A stretch of DNA of 64,000 bases from Streptomyces caniscabiei (GTDB taxonomy: Bacteria; Actinomycetota; Actinomycetes; Streptomycetales; Streptomycetaceae). Where the stretch lies: contig NZ_JABXWI010000027.1 in assembly GCF_014930365.1 (NCBI RefSeq), forward strand, positions 38,218-102,217. The letters are read 5' to 3'. Below, piece by piece: positions 15,211-23,366 of the stretch. Under the pieces are notes generated by a model. It was not told the DNA's origin, made no database searches, and was given only the letters and a program-made list of their open reading frames with translations. Positions within the stretch are counted from its first letter, which is position 1, and every line of letters starts with the position of its first letter. Made by a program: the position numbers and the translations under genes.

Positions 15211-16390
15211 GACGGCAGTCCTTCGCAGGGGTGTCGGCGGTCGGGCGGACGCAGGTGACGGCCGCGTAGTCGCCGACGGCGATGGCGGCGTAGTTGGTCA
15301 GGGACGCGGTGCCGGGTTCGAAGTAGCCGGTGTGGCCCTCGGCGCGGTCGGAGGCGACGACCCGGGCGCCGAAGCCGGGGGCGGCCGGGTCCGCGCCGTG
15401 GCCGAGGCCGAAGAGCTCGACGGGAGGGACCCGGCTGATCCAGTCGGTCGCGTCGCGGGCGGTCGCCCACAGCCGCGCCCGGGCCCCGACCGGCACCTGG
15501 CCGGCGTGTTCGAGACGCATGCCGGGAGAGGCCACGACCACGAGGTCGGACGCCTGCTCTCCGGTCAGCCGGCGGGCGGCGACGCCGCACAGCACCGAGC
15601 CGTAGCTGTGGCAGAACACCGAGGGCGGGGCGACCGGGTGGGTGGTCGCGGCCAGGCCGTCGAGGAAGCGGAGCAGCCGGGGCGCCCCCTCTTCCGCGAG
15701 GTGCCCGGTGGCGGCGTCCCAGCCGACGCCGACCGGGGTCGTGTAGCCGACCCACACGATCACCGCGGGGTGCTCCTGCGGGGAGCGCCGGGTCATCTCC
15801 GCCCGCAGGTCGCGGGCCATCCCGGCCGCGACGTCGTACGAGCCCAGGTCCGTGTCGGAGCCCGGCACGACGACCGCCACGCGGCGGGCGGTCCGCAGGT
15901 CGCCGTACACCTCGGCGACCTGCCCCCGGCCGCGCGGGTCGAAGGCGAGGACACGGCGCCCGGGCGCCAGGAGCTCGTCGTACGTCGCGGCCCGCGCCCG
16001 TGCCTCGCGTCGAACGCCGTCTGGCCGCGACGGGTCGGCGGCACGGGCCAGTTCGCGGTCGCGTCCGGCGGTGAGCGCGCGGGCGTTGGCGGCGTACCGG
16101 AGCTCGGGCGGCGCCCCGTCGAGGCCGCCCACGACGAGCGGGTGACGCTCGGCCAGTGTCGTGCGCTGCGCCGCCGTCAGGCCGGCGAAGAACCGGGCGA
16201 TCTGCCGGGGAGCGGCCGACGCCGGGTCCGGCAGTCGTCCGCCGAGCACCCGGTCGGCCGTCCAGGCCGCCGTACCGGGAGGCGGGCCCGTGACGGCGGT
16301 CTGTATGTCGCCCGCCGCCCAGCCCGCCGTGCCCGCGACCGTCGCCAGCACCAGCGCGCACGCGATGAGCCCTCGCTTGAAACGCCTCAT
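15197..16390 (-). CDS. Secreted or membrane-anchored alpha/beta hydrolase, DUF1023 type
   Basis: 397 residues. The N-terminus MRRFKRGLIACALVLATVAG is a signal peptide or anchor. The conserved VAVVVPGSDTDLGSYD segment and nucleophile FCHSYGSVLC (Ser262) define the DUF1023 alpha/beta hydrolases of actinobacteria; LVVVASPGM follows. Substrates of the family are not well known. A 40-bp motif located 107 bp upstream is repeated before the methyltransferase gene, suggesting common control by the nearby response regulator. Confidence 0.82.
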   Translation of the reverse strand: MRRFKRGLIACALVLATVAGTAGWAAGDIQTAVTGPPPGTAAWTADRVLGGRLPDPASAAPRQIARFFAGLTAAQRTTLAERHPLVVGGLDGAPPELRYAANARALTAGRDRELARAADPSRPDGVRREARARAATYDELLAPGRRVLAFDPRGRGQVAEVYGDLRTARRVAVVVPGSDTDLGSYDVAAGMARDLRAEMTRRSPQEHPAVIVWVGYTTPVGVGWDAATGHLAEEGAPRLLRFLDGLAATTHPVAPPSVFCHSYGSVLCGVAARRLTGEQASDLVVVASPGMRLEHAGQVPVGARARLWATARDATDWISRVPPVELFGLGHGADPAAPGFGARVVASDRAEGHTGYFEPGTASLTNYAAIAVGDYAAVTCVRPTADTPAKDCRHGLL

Positions 16391-16496
16391 GGTGTGTCTC
16401 CCCGCTCCCCCGTGCTCTGTGCTTCCGTGGCCGTCGGCCCGCCTTTCTCGGGGGCGGGCCGACGGGCGAAAGCTAGGAATCAGGGGGGCCGGCCGG

Positions 16497-16536
16497 CGTC
16501 ACACCGGGGAGCCAACCTCGGGGTAGCACCCGGGTA
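16497..16536 (-). promoter_or_regulatory. 40-bp promoter motif, copy 1 (before the DUF1023 hydrolase)
   Basis: Read on the minus strand it runs TACCCGGG, GAGGTTGGC, CCCGGTGTGACG. It matches copy 2 at 17532-17571 at 31 of 40 positions without gaps. 28 nt after the TGTGA begins TAGCTT, a -10-like hexamer; copy 2 has CAGCAT at the same distance. The two ACCCGGG-type half-sites are 25 bp apart, which suits a dimeric activator. Confidence 0.55.
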
Positions 16537-16569
16537 GGGGGTGGCGGACAGGGGGCGCCGCCGGGTGTC

Positions 16570-17460
16570 TCAGCGCAGGGTGAAGAAGATCATCGGGTTG
16601 TCGCGGCTCTCCCGGACGGGGTGGCCGAGCGCGAGGGACCGCTTGATGTCCTTCAGCCGGTCGTGGATCTCGGGAGCGTGGGCTCGGGAGGCGGTGAAGT
16701 AGGCGTTCTCCCGCTCGGCGAGCCAGCGCAGCACGACCGCCCCCTCGGTGAACGGCAGCGCCCTGCGCCCGTGGAAGACGTCGTGCACGCACACCGGGAT
16801 GCCCGGCCGCAGCCGTGGGAACAGGTGCTGGAGGTACCAGCGGGCGAAGTTCGCGGAGTGCGCCGCGTCGATGAACAGGAAGTCCGCGTCCTCCGGGATC
16901 TTCTCCAGGTTCTCCCGGGCGTCCCCCTGGGTGAACGTCCAGCGGCCGGTGGACAGGGTCTCGGGGACCTCCCGTACGACGTGGTCGACGATGTCGTACG
17001 AGTAGAGGTGCCCGGTGCCGTTGTCGCGCAGGGCGCGCAGGATCCAGGTGGTGGACCAGCCGTGGAAGGTGCCGATCTCCACCACCGTCTCCGGCCGGGC
17101 CTCGCGCAGGAGGAGGTACGTGATCTCCGCCTCGATGTCGTCGAGTTGGGCCTTCATCGAGGTGGGCGGCGCGAGCAGGGTGCGCTGGCGTTCGCGGGCG
17201 CGGTCGAGGTCCTCGGCGAAGGTGCGGTAGAGGTCACCGATGTGGTCGAGGTCGATGGGCCGACCTCCGAGGGACCCTCCGGTGGACTCGCCGACGGGCC
17301 GGCCTTCGACCCTGCCGTGGCCGACCTTGCTGTCGTCGCCGACCTTCCTGTCCTGGCCGACCTTCCTGTGGCGTCCGGCATTCGTGCCGTGGCCGGCGTT
17401 CGTGCCGTGGCCGGCGTTCGTGCCGTGGCCGGCGTTCGTGTCGTGGCCGGGCTGGTGCAT
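16570..17460 (-). CDS. SAM methyltransferase (Methyltransf_24 type) with hexapeptide-repeat N-terminus
   Basis: 296 residues. Residues 1-55 are a run of hexapeptides of form G-H-x-x-N-A then G-x-x-x-K-V, encoded by 18-nt tandem repeats. From about residue 70 there is a methyltransferase domain: VVEIGTFHGWSTTWILRAL (motif I), LYSYDIVDH, DFLFIDAAHSANFARWYLQ and PGIPVCVHDVFHG, the pattern of cephalosporin-hydroxylase-like or Methyltransf_24 proteins that modify sugars or glycopeptides. The true start may be downstream of the repeat (no strong ribosome site is seen at 17460). A 40-bp promoter motif lies 72 bp upstream. Confidence 0.78.
   Translation of the reverse strand: MHQPGHDTNAGHGTNAGHGTNAGHGTNAGRHRKVGQDRKVGDDSKVGHGRVEGRPVGESTGGSLGGRPIDLDHIGDLYRTFAEDLDRARERQRTLLAPPTSMKAQLDDIEAEITYLLLREARPETVVEIGTFHGWSTTWILRALRDNGTGHLYSYDIVDHVVREVPETLSTGRWTFTQGDARENLEKIPEDADFLFIDAAHSANFARWYLQHLFPRLRPGIPVCVHDVFHGRRALPFTEGAVVLRWLAERENAYFTASRAHAPEIHDRLKDIKRSLALGHPVRESRDNPMIFFTLR
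17300..17459 (-). repeat. 18-nt coding minisatellite
   Basis: About eight units of 18 nt. Four near 17375-17450 are almost identical (GGCCGGCGTTCGTGCCGT), and three to four diverged ones near 17315-17372 contain CCGACCTTCCTGTCCTGG. They code hexapeptides in the methyltransferase N-terminus, so unit loss or gain keeps frame. It is not a CRISPR: there are no spacers. Confidence 0.85.
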
Positions 17461-17531
17461 GTCTCACGCTCCTGCGAAACCGTTTCCGTGATCGGGACGC
17501 GGTGATGCTGGAGCGTGGGCGGCGGGCCGCA

Positions 17532-17571
17532 CATCACACCCGGGTGCCAACCTTCGTGTCACCCCCGGGTA
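17532..17571 (-). promoter_or_regulatory. 40-bp promoter motif, copy 2 (before the methyltransferase)
   Basis: On the minus strand: TACCCGGGGGTG, AAGGTTGGC, ACCCGGGTGTGATG. It is 31/40 identical to copy 1 at 16497-16536, with the following -10-like CAGCAT at the same offset. It lies between the methyltransferase start (17460) and the end of the response regulator gene (17635), so the regulator next door is the simplest candidate ligand. Confidence 0.55.
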
Positions 17572-17634
17572 CGACACGCGGCCGATCGGGCGGGCGGTCA
17601 GGCGGTCGGGTCGGACGGTCGGTCAGACGGTCGG

Positions 17635-18330
17635 TCAGACGGGCGGCGCCCCGGGCACGACCAGCCCCGACTCGTAGGCGAAGACGACGAGTTGGGCCCG
17701 GTCGCGGGCGCCGAGCTTGGCCAGCAGGCGGGTCATGTGCGTCTTGACGGTCTGCTCGGCCACCACCAGCCGCGCCGCGATCTCGGTGTTCGACAGACCC
17801 TGCGCCACCAGGGCCAGGACCTCCGTCTCCCGGGGTGTGAGGCCGTTCAGGCGGAGCCGGGCGGCCCGTGGCGCGACGGGGCGCCGCCGGGCCACGTCCT
17901 CGATGAGACGCCGGGTGACGGACGGCGCGAGGAGCGCGTCACCCGCGGCGATCACCCGTACCGCCTGGACGAGTTCGGCGACCGGCGCGTCCTTGAGCAG
18001 AAAGCCGCTGGCTCCGGCGTGCAGCGCCTCGTAGACGTAGTCGTCGATGTCGAAGGTGGTCAGCATCAGCACCCTGGGCCGGTGCACCACGCCGCGCGGC
18101 GGGTCCAGCAGTCGGCGGGTCGCCTCCAGCCCGTCCATCTCGGGCATCCGTATGTCCATCAGCACGACGTCGGGGTGGGTACGACGGCTGACCTCGACGC
18201 CGATCCGGCCGTCGGGGGCGTCGCCCACGACGTCGATGTCGCTCTGTGCGGACAGCAGCGCGGCGAACCCCGAGCGCACCATGTCCTGGTCGTCGACGAC
18301 GACCACCCGAATTGCCGTAGCGCCAGCCAT
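17635..18330 (-). CDS. Orphan NarL/FixJ response regulator
   Basis: 231 residues. Receiver: VVVVDDQDMVRSGF (acidic pocket Asp13/Asp14), phospho-acceptor Asp59 in VLMDIRMPEMDG, LTTFD and GFLLKDAP. HTH: LTPRETEVLALVAQGLSNTE and VKTHMTRLLAKLGARDR. No histidine kinase gene lies next to it. It is followed by a methyltransferase and hydrolase whose promoters share a 40-bp motif, so it may activate them (inference). The upstream neighbour is a 41-residue peptide gene 39 bp away on the same strand, probably in one transcript. A short GGTCGGTCAGAC tandem repeat sits just past the stop (17615-17642). Confidence 0.9.
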   Translation of the reverse strand: MAGATAIRVVVVDDQDMVRSGFAALLSAQSDIDVVGDAPDGRIGVEVSRRTHPDVVLMDIRMPEMDGLEATRRLLDPPRGVVHRPRVLMLTTFDIDDYVYEALHAGASGFLLKDAPVAELVQAVRVIAAGDALLAPSVTRRLIEDVARRRPVAPRAARLRLNGLTPRETEVLALVAQGLSNTEIAARLVVAEQTVKTHMTRLLAKLGARDRAQLVVFAYESGLVVPGAPPV

Positions 18331-18369
18331 GCCGTCCTGCTTTCTCGAAACCGCGCCGGTACGTCGTGA

Positions 18370-18495
18370 TCAGTGGAGGCCGAGGCCCGCCGCCGAGGCG
18401 AGCCACTGCGTGCCGAGGAGCACGGCCGCGGCCAACGCCGTGACCCGCGCCAGGTGCCGGTTCGTCCGCCCGTCGCGCGGCGCTGTCCTGGCCAT
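18370..18495 (-). CDS. Small hydrophobic peptide, 41 residues
   Basis: MARTAPRDGRTNRHLARVTA then a hydrophobic run (LAAAVLLGTQWLASAAGLGLH): a basic N-terminus and one helix, like a signal anchor or small membrane peptide. Start ATG 18495 follows a good GAGGAG site at the right distance; the longer frame upstream looks non-coding. It lies 39 bp before the response regulator and may be co-transcribed. No family recognised; it could be a membrane modulator of the regulator or simply a hypothetical protein. Confidence 0.55.
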   Translation of the reverse strand: MARTAPRDGRTNRHLARVTALAAAVLLGTQWLASAAGLGLH

Positions 18496-18668
18496 CTCCG
18501 ACTCCTCACCCTCTGTCCGGACCCCGCGCTCTCGCGGGCTCGGTGGTCCAATCTGCTGCCCGGGGGCAGGCCGCCGCCTCGGCCGAACGGCCAGAAGCCC
18601 GGGGCCCGGGGCCACTCGGCCCCGGCCGAATGGAGGAGAGTGCGCGGCGCGGCGCGGCCGGAAAACGC

Positions 18669-18704
18669 CGCACCGGCCCCGAGGACATCCTCGGAGCCGG
18701 TGCG
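18669..18704 (-). terminator. Terminator of the substrate-binding protein gene
   Basis: 17-bp stem (18669-18685 with 18688-18704, one mismatch), followed on the minus strand by GCGTTTTC, a short U-tract. It lies about 55 bp beyond the stop of the binding-protein gene at 18760. Confidence 0.8.
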
Positions 18705-18759
18705 ACCGCGCACGGCACGTGTCGGGGGAAGCACGGCGGCGCGTGGCCCACCCCGCTCC

Positions 18760-19956
18760 CTACGGCTTCGCGGTACCGGGGTGGGTGCCCAGGCGGCCCG
18801 GCGTCGGGGCTCCCTCGACCTCGCCGATGTAGACCGTCATCCGCTGACGCGTCCGCTCGGCCTCGGCCCGGTTCCGCATGAACGCCGGAAAACCGTCGAT
18901 GTCGGCGTCGCGGTACTGCCAGACCCTCTTCAGCCCGGTCGGCGGAGCGACATCGGTGCGCACCGACCAGCCGTCACTGGTCTGACGCTCCTTGGACAGC
19001 TGCCAGTTGAGGAACAGCTTGGCGGCGGCGGGGTGCCGGGCGTCCCGCATGATCGCCTCGCGCTGTCCCCAGGCCACGAACGGGTCGCCCGTCGCGGGCA
19101 GCATGCCGACCGTCGTGGCCTCGGGGTCGTTCCCCGCGTCCGGGGTGACCCAGCCGCCGAGGCCGATGGCCTTCTCCCCGGCGGCCATCCGGTTGCCGGC
19201 GGAGTCGGAGCCGCGCAGGAACTCGGTGTTGCGGGCCATGTCCCGCAGCCACTTCCAGCCGAACTTCTTCACGTACCGGCTGTAGAGGTAGAGCGTCGCG
19301 TCGTCGTCGTTCGGGTAGGCGGAGGCGATGCGGCCCTTCCACCTCGGATCGGCGAAGTCCCGGACGCTGTCGGGTGCGTCCCGGCCGACGAGAGCCTTGT
19401 TGTACGCGGCGCCGAAGGCCAGGACGTCGGTGGCGATCCAGGCGCCGTCGGCGTCCTTGAACCGGTTGTGCACCTTGCCGAACCCGGCCGGCCTGTACGG
19501 CAGCAGCACTCCCTGCCGCTTCCAGCGCTCGAAGTCCTGCAGCGTCTGCAGTTGCACGACGTCGGGCACCAGGCTGTCCGTCGCCAGCTGGTTGTCGACC
19601 CGGGCGTCGTGGTACTTGCTGTAGTCGACCACCATCTCGATCTCGACGCCCGGGAAGCGCTTCTCGAAGGCGTCCTTCGTCTCGTCCTGCTGGTCCTTCC
19701 AGTCGCCTCCCGCGTACACGACGAGCCGCCCGCCCTCGGCCTTCGCCGCCGCGTACAGCTGGTCGAGCGACCTGCTCTCCTCCCGCGTGGTCCTGGCATC
19801 GGAGTCGGTGGCCGCCCCGAGGGTGAGACCGGCGGCGGCCACGCTCGTCGCAACGGTGGCGGCGATCAGGGTTCTGGAGAAGCGCTTCGGCTGTGCCGAA
19901 CGGTCGCGGTTCGGGTTCGGAAGCGGGTTGAACAGCATCGAGGGGTTCCAATCCAT
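18760..19956 (-). CDS. Extracellular solute-binding protein (family 1, iron/spermidine-like)
   Basis: 398 residues. The N-terminus has a basic patch (RDRSAQPKRFSR) then a hydrophobic core TLIAATVATSVAAAGLTLG and an A-x-A-like site: a Sec signal peptide, without a lipobox Cys. The mature part has LDQLYAAAKAEGGRLVVYAG, PGVEIEMVVDYS and VVQLQTLQDFERWKRQGVLL, the layout of AfuA/PotD-type binding proteins, which capture Fe3+, polyamines or phosphorylated compounds. No permease or ATPase gene is adjacent, so it is an orphan. ATG 19956 lacks a clear ribosome site; ATG 19938 is an alternative. Confidence 0.85.
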   Translation of the reverse strand: MDWNPSMLFNPLPNPNRDRSAQPKRFSRTLIAATVATSVAAAGLTLGAATDSDARTTREESRSLDQLYAAAKAEGGRLVVYAGGDWKDQQDETKDAFEKRFPGVEIEMVVDYSKYHDARVDNQLATDSLVPDVVQLQTLQDFERWKRQGVLLPYRPAGFGKVHNRFKDADGAWIATDVLAFGAAYNKALVGRDAPDSVRDFADPRWKGRIASAYPNDDDATLYLYSRYVKKFGWKWLRDMARNTEFLRGSDSAGNRMAAGEKAIGLGGWVTPDAGNDPEATTVGMLPATGDPFVAWGQREAIMRDARHPAAAKLFLNWQLSKERQTSDGWSVRTDVAPPTGLKRVWQYRDADIDGFPAFMRNRAEAERTRQRMTVYIGEVEGAPTPGRLGTHPGTAKP

Positions 19957-20050
19957 GGGGGAGGGCCGTGTGGGAAAGCCGCTTGGGGAAGGCCGTGTGG
20001 GGAAGGGGAAGCCAGGGCCGCCGGTCGGGGCGACGGGGGTGTCGGCCGGG

Positions 20051-21289
20051 TCAGCGGACCAGTTCGGCCGGCCTGGTCGCCTTGCCGAGCAACCACTCCA
20101 GGGGGCCGCGCCGGAAGAAGCGGGACCAGAGGGTCGCGAACACGGTCACGGCGGCGATGAAGCCCAGCAGCACATGCAGCGGGGATCCGGGCAGTTCCTC
20201 GATGCCGAGCAGGTGGATCCCGAGGATGTGGAAGACGTACGCGGTCAACGACATCGTGCCGACCGCGATCACCGGGCGGGCCGCGCGGTGCAGGCGGGGG
20301 AAGGCGTCGATCGCGGCGACACAGGCGGTCAGGACCACGATCGCGACTCCGGTGTTGCCCAGGATCGACAGCGTCGTCTCGCTGTGCGGCGACGCCACCA
20401 GCAGGCCGGCGGGGGTGCCGCTCGGGTAGCCCCAGGTGTCCGACCACCAGGCCGACGCCACGGCACCGCTGTCGCCCCAGCCGCCCTCGGCGAGGGATTT
20501 CATGGCGCCGGGGACCAGACGCAGGGCGAGGTACGACCCGCCGTGGCCGAGCACGGCCAGGCCCGCGCCGGTGATCGCCAGGCGTATGCGTACGGCGGTG
20601 GCGGCCAGGTCGAGACGGGCCACGGCCATACCGGCGACGACGAACGGGATCCAGGTCAGGACCGGGTAGCTCCCGGTGAACATCAGGGAGAGGATGCCGT
20701 CGGCGTTCGCCGGCCAGACCCAGAGGCCACCGGGCTCGCTCTCCTGGAGCAGGCGCTGGACCAGGTACAGGACCTGCGGCAGCACCAGGGCGCCGGCCGC
20801 CGCGACGAGCGCCAGCGAGCGGGCGCCGAGCCGGTACAGCGGCAGGACGATCAGGAAGTACACGCCGTAGAAGGCGAGGATCACCTCGACCGGAGTGCCG
20901 GACAGGGTGAGCGCGGTGCCCACGGCCAGCAGGAGAAGTGCCCGGATCACGACCTTGGCGACCGCCTGGCGGCCGGCCCGGCCCGTCTTCGGGGCGCGAC
21001 GGCCGGTCATCAGGATGATCGAGAAGCCCGCGAGGAAGGCGAAGAGCGCCGAGGCACGGCCGTGCGCCAGTTCCATGAGGAAGCCGGTCGTGCCGCCGTC
21101 GGAGGGGTCGGGGCCGACGTGGGCCGCGTACATCCCGAGGACCGCGAGCCCGCGTGCCAGGTCCACGCCGATCAGGCGCCCGGCCTGGGGACGGGTGGTC
21201 CCGGGCGCTGCGCCCGGGTCGCTCACCAGGGCTTCGGTGGAGGGGGCACCAGGTGGGACGACGACCGTGCCGTCTGCGTTCTGGGTCAT
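20051..21289 (-). CDS. DUF418-family multi-pass membrane protein
   Basis: 412 residues with about ten hydrophobic helices. GVDLARGLAVLGMYAAHVGP near the N-terminus and the RASALFAFLAGFSIILMTGR segment match the DUF418/HGSNAT-like group related to acyltransferase-3 proteins. The C-terminal third (YVFHILGIHLLG, ATLWSRFFRRGPLEWLLGKA) is the DUF418 signature. A role in acyl transfer across the membrane is likely but not shown. The start MTQNADG at 21289 is chosen because the upstream extension is Pro/Arg-rich and unlike the family. Confidence 0.85.
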   Translation of the reverse strand: MTQNADGTVVVPPGAPSTEALVSDPGAAPGTTRPQAGRLIGVDLARGLAVLGMYAAHVGPDPSDGGTTGFLMELAHGRASALFAFLAGFSIILMTGRRAPKTGRAGRQAVAKVVIRALLLLAVGTALTLSGTPVEVILAFYGVYFLIVLPLYRLGARSLALVAAAGALVLPQVLYLVQRLLQESEPGGLWVWPANADGILSLMFTGSYPVLTWIPFVVAGMAVARLDLAATAVRIRLAITGAGLAVLGHGGSYLALRLVPGAMKSLAEGGWGDSGAVASAWWSDTWGYPSGTPAGLLVASPHSETTLSILGNTGVAIVVLTACVAAIDAFPRLHRAARPVIAVGTMSLTAYVFHILGIHLLGIEELPGSPLHVLLGFIAAVTVFATLWSRFFRRGPLEWLLGKATRPAELVR

Positions 21290-21666
21290 GTGTCCAGGCT
21301 GTGGAACAGCCCGCGCCCGGAGTATCCGGCGAAGGTCCGGCGCACCCCCGCCACCCGGCGGGTACGGGAGGTCGCGGGCCCTGCGCGCCCGGCGCCGGTT
21401 TCCACCGGTTCCGGTGCGATGGCAGGCCCGGGCTCCTGGATGGAGGATGCTGTCGAGGGCTGCCTTCCTCCGGATCGGGTCGGGCGGTGGCGGTACCGCA
21501 CTCAACTGGCCTGGCACTACGCTCGTTTCGCCACCCGCCGGGCCGTGGAAGGGGACCTGCCGGGTGCCCGCACCGTGGGGCTGCCCGACGGAGTGCCACG
21601 GTGGCCGCTCCGACCTGGCCGTACGCGGGTCATGACCACACCTACCGACCTCACCGGGAGACAGAC
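21290..21666. other. Divergent intergenic region before dhaK
   Basis: 377 bp between divergent genes. It should hold promoters for both the DUF418 gene and the dhaKLM operon. A TACGCT hexamer near 21517 and an imperfect dyad (CACCGG/CCGGTG) near 21395-21415 are visible, but I could not settle a -35/-10 pair or an operator. Open frames crossing it are GC-skew shadows. Confidence 0.4.
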
Positions 21667-22659
21667 ATGAAGATGCTGATCAACGTGGCCGAGAGCGTCG
21701 TCGCGGACGCGTTGCGGGGTATGGCGGCCGCGCATCCCGAGCTGACCGTGGATGTGGAGAACCGGGTGGTGGTGCGGCGGGACGCCCCGGTGGCCGGGAA
21801 GGTGGGGCTGGTCTCCGGGGGCGGTTCGGGCCACGAGCCGCTGCACGGTGGGTTCGTGGGGCCCGGGATGCTGTCGGCGGCCTGTCCCGGGGAGGTGTTC
21901 ACGTCCCCCGTGCCGGACCAGATGCTGCGGGCGGCGGCGGCCGTGGACAGCGGCGCCGGGGTGCTGTTCATCGTGAAGAACTACACCGGGGACGTGCTGA
22001 ACTTCGACATGGCCGCCGAACTCGCCGAGGAGGAGGGCATCCAGATCGCCAAGGTCCTCGTCGACGACGACGTCGCCGTCACCGACAGCCTCTACACCGC
22101 CGGGCGGCGCGGCACGGGCGCGACGCTGTTCGTGGAGAAGATCGCGGGCGCCGCCGCCGAGGAGGGGCAGCCGTTGGAGCGGGTCGAGGCGCTGGCCCGG
22201 CAGGTCAATGAGAACTCCCGCAGCTTCGGGGTGGCCCTGAGCGCCTGCACCACCCCGGCCAAGGGCAGCCCCACCTTCGATCTCCCCGCCGGCGAGCTGG
22301 AGTTGGGCGTCGGTATCCATGGTGAGCCGGGGCGTGAGCGGCGCGCCATGATGACCTCGCGGGAGATCGCCGACTTCTCGGTGAACGCCGTTCTGGACGA
22401 CATGAGCCCCCGCAACCCGGTGCTGCTGCTCGTCAACGGCATGGGCGCCACGCCCCTGCTGGAGCTGTACGGCTTCAACGCGGAGGTGCAGCGGGCGCTC
22501 ACCGAGCGCGGGGTCGCGGTGGCCCGCACCCTCGTCGGCAACTACGTCACCTCGCTCGACATGGCCGGCGCGTCGGTGACGCTGTGCCAGGTCGACGAGG
22601 AGCTGCTGCGGCTGTACGACGCGCCGGTACGGACCCCCGGTCTGCGCTGGGGCGTGTGA
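21667..22659 (+). CDS. dhaK: Dihydroxyacetone kinase, substrate-binding subunit DhaK
   Basis: 330 residues. VGLVSGGGSGHEPLHGGFVG is the DhaK substrate-pocket loop. His218 in GVGIHGEPG is the residue that binds dihydroxyacetone covalently as a hemiaminal, at the same number as in the E. coli enzyme. NYTGDVLNFDMAAELA is also family-specific. It works with DhaL and the phosphotransferase subunit DhaM, which follow, to make dihydroxyacetone phosphate in the cytosol using phosphoenolpyruvate via the PTS. Ribosome site GGGAGA precedes the ATG. Confidence 0.97.
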   Translation: MKMLINVAESVVADALRGMAAAHPELTVDVENRVVVRRDAPVAGKVGLVSGGGSGHEPLHGGFVGPGMLSAACPGEVFTSPVPDQMLRAAAAVDSGAGVLFIVKNYTGDVLNFDMAAELAEEEGIQIAKVLVDDDVAVTDSLYTAGRRGTGATLFVEKIAGAAAEEGQPLERVEALARQVNENSRSFGVALSACTTPAKGSPTFDLPAGELELGVGIHGEPGRERRAMMTSREIADFSVNAVLDDMSPRNPVLLLVNGMGATPLLELYGFNAEVQRALTERGVAVARTLVGNYVTSLDMAGASVTLCQVDEELLRLYDAPVRTPGLRWGV

Positions 22660-22751
22660 GCGGGCCGGACGGGACCGCCGCGAAGGGGCCGGGCCCGCCC
22701 TCGGCAGCACCCTCACCACCAGTCACGTCACCTACCACGCAAGGAGATTCC

Positions 22752-23366
22752 GTGCTCGACGCCGATTTCTTCCGTCGCTGGATGAAGGCCACAACGGCCT
22801 CGGTGGAACGCGAGGCCGAGCGGCTCACGGCGCTCGACTCGCCGATCGGGGACGCCGACCACGGCAGCAACCTGCGCCGCGGGTTCGCCGCCGTGGCGGC
22901 CTCGCTGGAGAAAGAGCCACCGGACACGCCCGGCGCCGTCCTCGTGCTCTCCGGACGGCAGCTGATCTCGACCGTCGGCGGCGCGTCCGGCCCGCTGTAC
23001 GGCACCCTGCTGCGCCGCACCGGCAAGGCGCTCGGCGACGCCGCCGAGGTGAACGAGGCCCAGCTCACGGACGCGCTGCGCGCCGGTGTGGACGCGGTGA
23101 TGACGCTGGGCGGGGCGGCACCCGGGGACAAGACCATGATCGACGCGTTGGTCCCGGCGGTCGACGCGCTCGCCGAGTCGTTCGCCGCCGCGCGGGCGGC
23201 GGCCGAGGAGGGCGCGGTGGCGACGACTCCGTTGCAGGCCCGCAAGGGCCGGGCCAGCTATCTGGGCGAGCGGAGCATCGGTCACCAGGATCCCGGTGCC
23301 ACCTCCGCCGCGCTGCTGATCGCGGCGCTCGCCGCCACCGCCGACGCGGAGGCCGCCGATGTCTGA
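22752..23366 (+). CDS. dhaL: Dihydroxyacetone kinase, ADP-binding subunit DhaL
   Basis: 204 residues from GTG 22752, preceded by AAGGAG at ideal distance. DSPIGDADHGSNLRRGFAAV carries the Asp cluster that holds the Mg-nucleotide, and VGGASGPLYGTLLRRTGKAL with GDKTMIDALVPAVDAL are standard DhaL motifs. In PTS-type systems the bound ADP acts as a cofactor rephosphorylated by DhaM. The stop overlaps dhaM by 8 bp. Confidence 0.97.
   Translation: MLDADFFRRWMKATTASVEREAERLTALDSPIGDADHGSNLRRGFAAVAASLEKEPPDTPGAVLVLSGRQLISTVGGASGPLYGTLLRRTGKALGDAAEVNEAQLTDALRAGVDAVMTLGGAAPGDKTMIDALVPAVDALAESFAAARAAAEEGAVATTPLQARKGRASYLGERSIGHQDPGATSAALLIAALAATADAEAADV

Noticed and set aside
17300..17460. Possible CRISPR-like array from regularly spaced repeats
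   Set aside because: The 18-nt units are directly adjacent without spacers and keep a reading frame; there are no cas genes.
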